In this document: positions 14,221 to 15,247 of the stretch, in pieces
Position numbering within the stretch: position 1 is the stretch's first letter
Layout: the number at the start of each line of letters is the position of its first letter
Assembly (NCBI GenBank): GCA_964616985.1
Contig: CAZTVF010000123.1
Location: 1-15,247 of the forward strand
DNA length: 15,247 bases
Source of the DNA: CAZTVF01 sp964616985
GTDB taxonomy: Bacteria > Planctomycetota > Phycisphaerae > SM23-33
Direction of reading: 5' to 3'
The notes under the pieces: generated by a model
Databases searched by the model: none
What the model was told of the DNA's origin: nothing
Seen by the model: only the letters and a program-made list of their open reading frames with translations
Position numbers and translations under genes: made by a program

Positions 14221-15247
14221 TCACGGGTTCGGCTGGGTCGTGGCCTTGGCGGCCACAATCTCGATCGAGGCCAGGACCGACTTGAACAGCCCGGCCACCT
14301 GCGCCGCCTCGGGATCCTGCGTCTCGTCCAGCAGCGTCAACTCAAGCCACTGCTTCCCATCCTCGCCCATCGGCGACCATGCGTTCACGAACAGCGTCGA
14401 CTGCCACCCCTTCTTGGCGTGCGGGAACGTGATCGACCCGATCCGGTACTCCCAGTTCCGCCCGCCGGCGGATATCTTGCCGCGGTTGTACACCTGGTAC
14501 AGCATGCCGCGGCGGATCGTGTCCGCCTCCTCGGCCGCGATCACCTGCTTCATGCCCGTGCCGGCCTGGCGGGCCTCGACGCGGATGTAGATCGGGTCCT
14601 TCTTGTGCTCGATGCGTATCTGCCGGATCGGCCGCCCGGCCGAGTCTACGATCTCGTCGCGCTTCGACCGCTCGCAGTCGGCCGGCATCTCGATCGCCAG
14701 GGCCGTCGTCTCGATGTCCTTGCTCACCTTCGTGCCGCCCGGCGCCTTGGCGGCCTTGTCAATCGCCGGCGGCAGAGCCTCGACCACTTTGCCGAACATC
14801 TTGGCCACGGCTGCCTTCTGCGGATCGGCCAGCGGCGCGGGGTGCTTGCCGGCCAGCACGTCATCCAGCCACGGGGCCAGTTCCTTCGGCGGCGGCATGT
14901 AGTGGCCCTTGCTCTCGCCGGCCACCGGAATGAGCGTGACGCTGGCGCCCTCGGGGTTGACCTTCTCCTGCAGTTGCCTCCAATACTGGATGTACGCGCC
15001 GTCGGCGATGTTGTTGCACACGAAGTACGGGCAGGTCTTGTACACCTTGCGGCTGGGGTAGAACCACACGCTCTCCTCGCCGCGGATGACGACCGGGCTG
15101 GCCGAGACCAGGATCAGCGCCCGGAAGGCCTCGGGCCCGTGGTCGGCCAGGAACATCGCCGTCTGCGCCCCGCCGCTGATGCCCAGGGCGATGATCTTGC
15201 GGGGGTCGATCTTGTACTGCTTCTGCACGTCGGCGATGGCGGCCTCG
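14221..15247 (-). CDS. Alpha/beta hydrolase (esterase-like), N-terminus beyond the window
   Basis: The frame is open to the right edge and carries coding-like sequence there, so the gene is partial; GTG at 15228 is only an internal codon. The visible part starts with the nucleophile elbow 'IIALGISGGAQTAMFLADHGPEAF', where Gly-Ile-Ser-Gly-Gly fits G-x-S-x-G (Ser codon 15175-15177). A likely catalytic His lies in 'SKGHYMPPP' (codon 14902-14904), with the usual spacing to the end of a hydrolase core. About 165 further residues (roughly 14225-14720) form a second domain I do not recognise, with strands and a final 'GLFKSVLASIEI' helix; it may be a lipoprotein-like or binding domain. The acid residue is not certain. 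Secretion cannot be judged without the N-terminus. Confidence 0.8.
   Translation of the reverse strand, partial: EAAIADVQKQYKIDPRKIIALGISGGAQTAMFLADHGPEAFRALILVSASPVVIRGEESVWFYPSRKVYKTCPYFVCNNIADGAYIQYWRQLQEKVNPEGASVTLIPVAGESKGHYMPPPKELAPWLDDVLAGKHPAPLADPQKAAVAKMFGKVVEALPPAIDKAAKAPGGTKVSKDIETTALAIEMPADCERSKRDEIVDSAGRPIRQIRIEHKKDPIYIRVEARQAGTGMKQVIAAEEADTIRRGMLYQVYNRGKISAGGRNWEYRIGSITFPHAKKGWQSTLFVNAWSPMGEDGKQWLELTLLDETQDPEAAQVAGLFKSVLASIEIVAAKATTQPNP

Noticed and set aside
1..15247. CRISPR arrays, tRNA genes, rRNA genes, toxin-antitoxin or phage-defence modules
   Set aside because: I saw no regularly spaced repeats, no cloverleaf with a conserved T-loop, and no gene with motifs of such systems.

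Overview
The window is GC-rich, fully bacterial and almost entirely coding. It probably comes from a member of the Planctomycetota. That assignment is inference: it rests on the gene style (RseP with several PDZ-like modules, a lone GspG-like pseudopilin, a large MscK-type channel with a Pro/Ala/Ser linker, a rhomboid with a C-terminal soluble tail), not on any marker gene. There are no rRNA or tRNA genes, no CRISPR array, no phage genes and no complete insertion sequence. No gene-free stretch exceeds 300 bases; the longest are 3299-3517, 14025-14220 and 9486-9638.

Left part, plus strand (1-7517): the 3' end of a calcineurin-like phosphoesterase carrying a CBM9-like C-terminal domain; a stand-alone ABC ATPase of the ModF/COG1119 type; a membrane-anchored YaeI-like metallophosphoesterase; a 123-bp inverted-repeat element that contributes to the stop codon of that gene; a roughly 1140-residue MscK/MscM-type mechanosensitive channel; and a small two-helix membrane protein behind the best sigma-70-like promoter in the window.

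Middle, minus strand (7545-9485): a Nudix hydrolase of the ADP-ribose pyrophosphatase type, overlapping a rhomboid protease, and upstream of them a separate GspG-like pseudopilin. The pseudopilin sits in a patch of visibly lower GC and is transcribed away from dxr.

Right part, plus strand (9639-14024): dxr (isoprenoid precursor synthesis, TTG start), an enlarged rseP (site-2 protease), a 53-residue rubredoxin, and a SpoIIE/RsbU-type PP2C phosphatase ending in a cysteine cluster. The spacing suggests one transcription unit, perhaps with an internal promoter before the rubredoxin. A second inverted-repeat element (14033-14209, perfect 16-bp ends) fills the gap before a converging alpha/beta-hydrolase gene that runs off the right edge.

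Most genes are recognisable housekeeping or envelope functions. I did not find a clearly new multi-gene system. The observations most worth following are the two TA-bounded hairpin elements, the enlarged RseP, the rubredoxin/PP2C pair with its Cys tail, the low-GC pseudopilin insertion beside dxr, and several -10 boxes lying very close to start codons.
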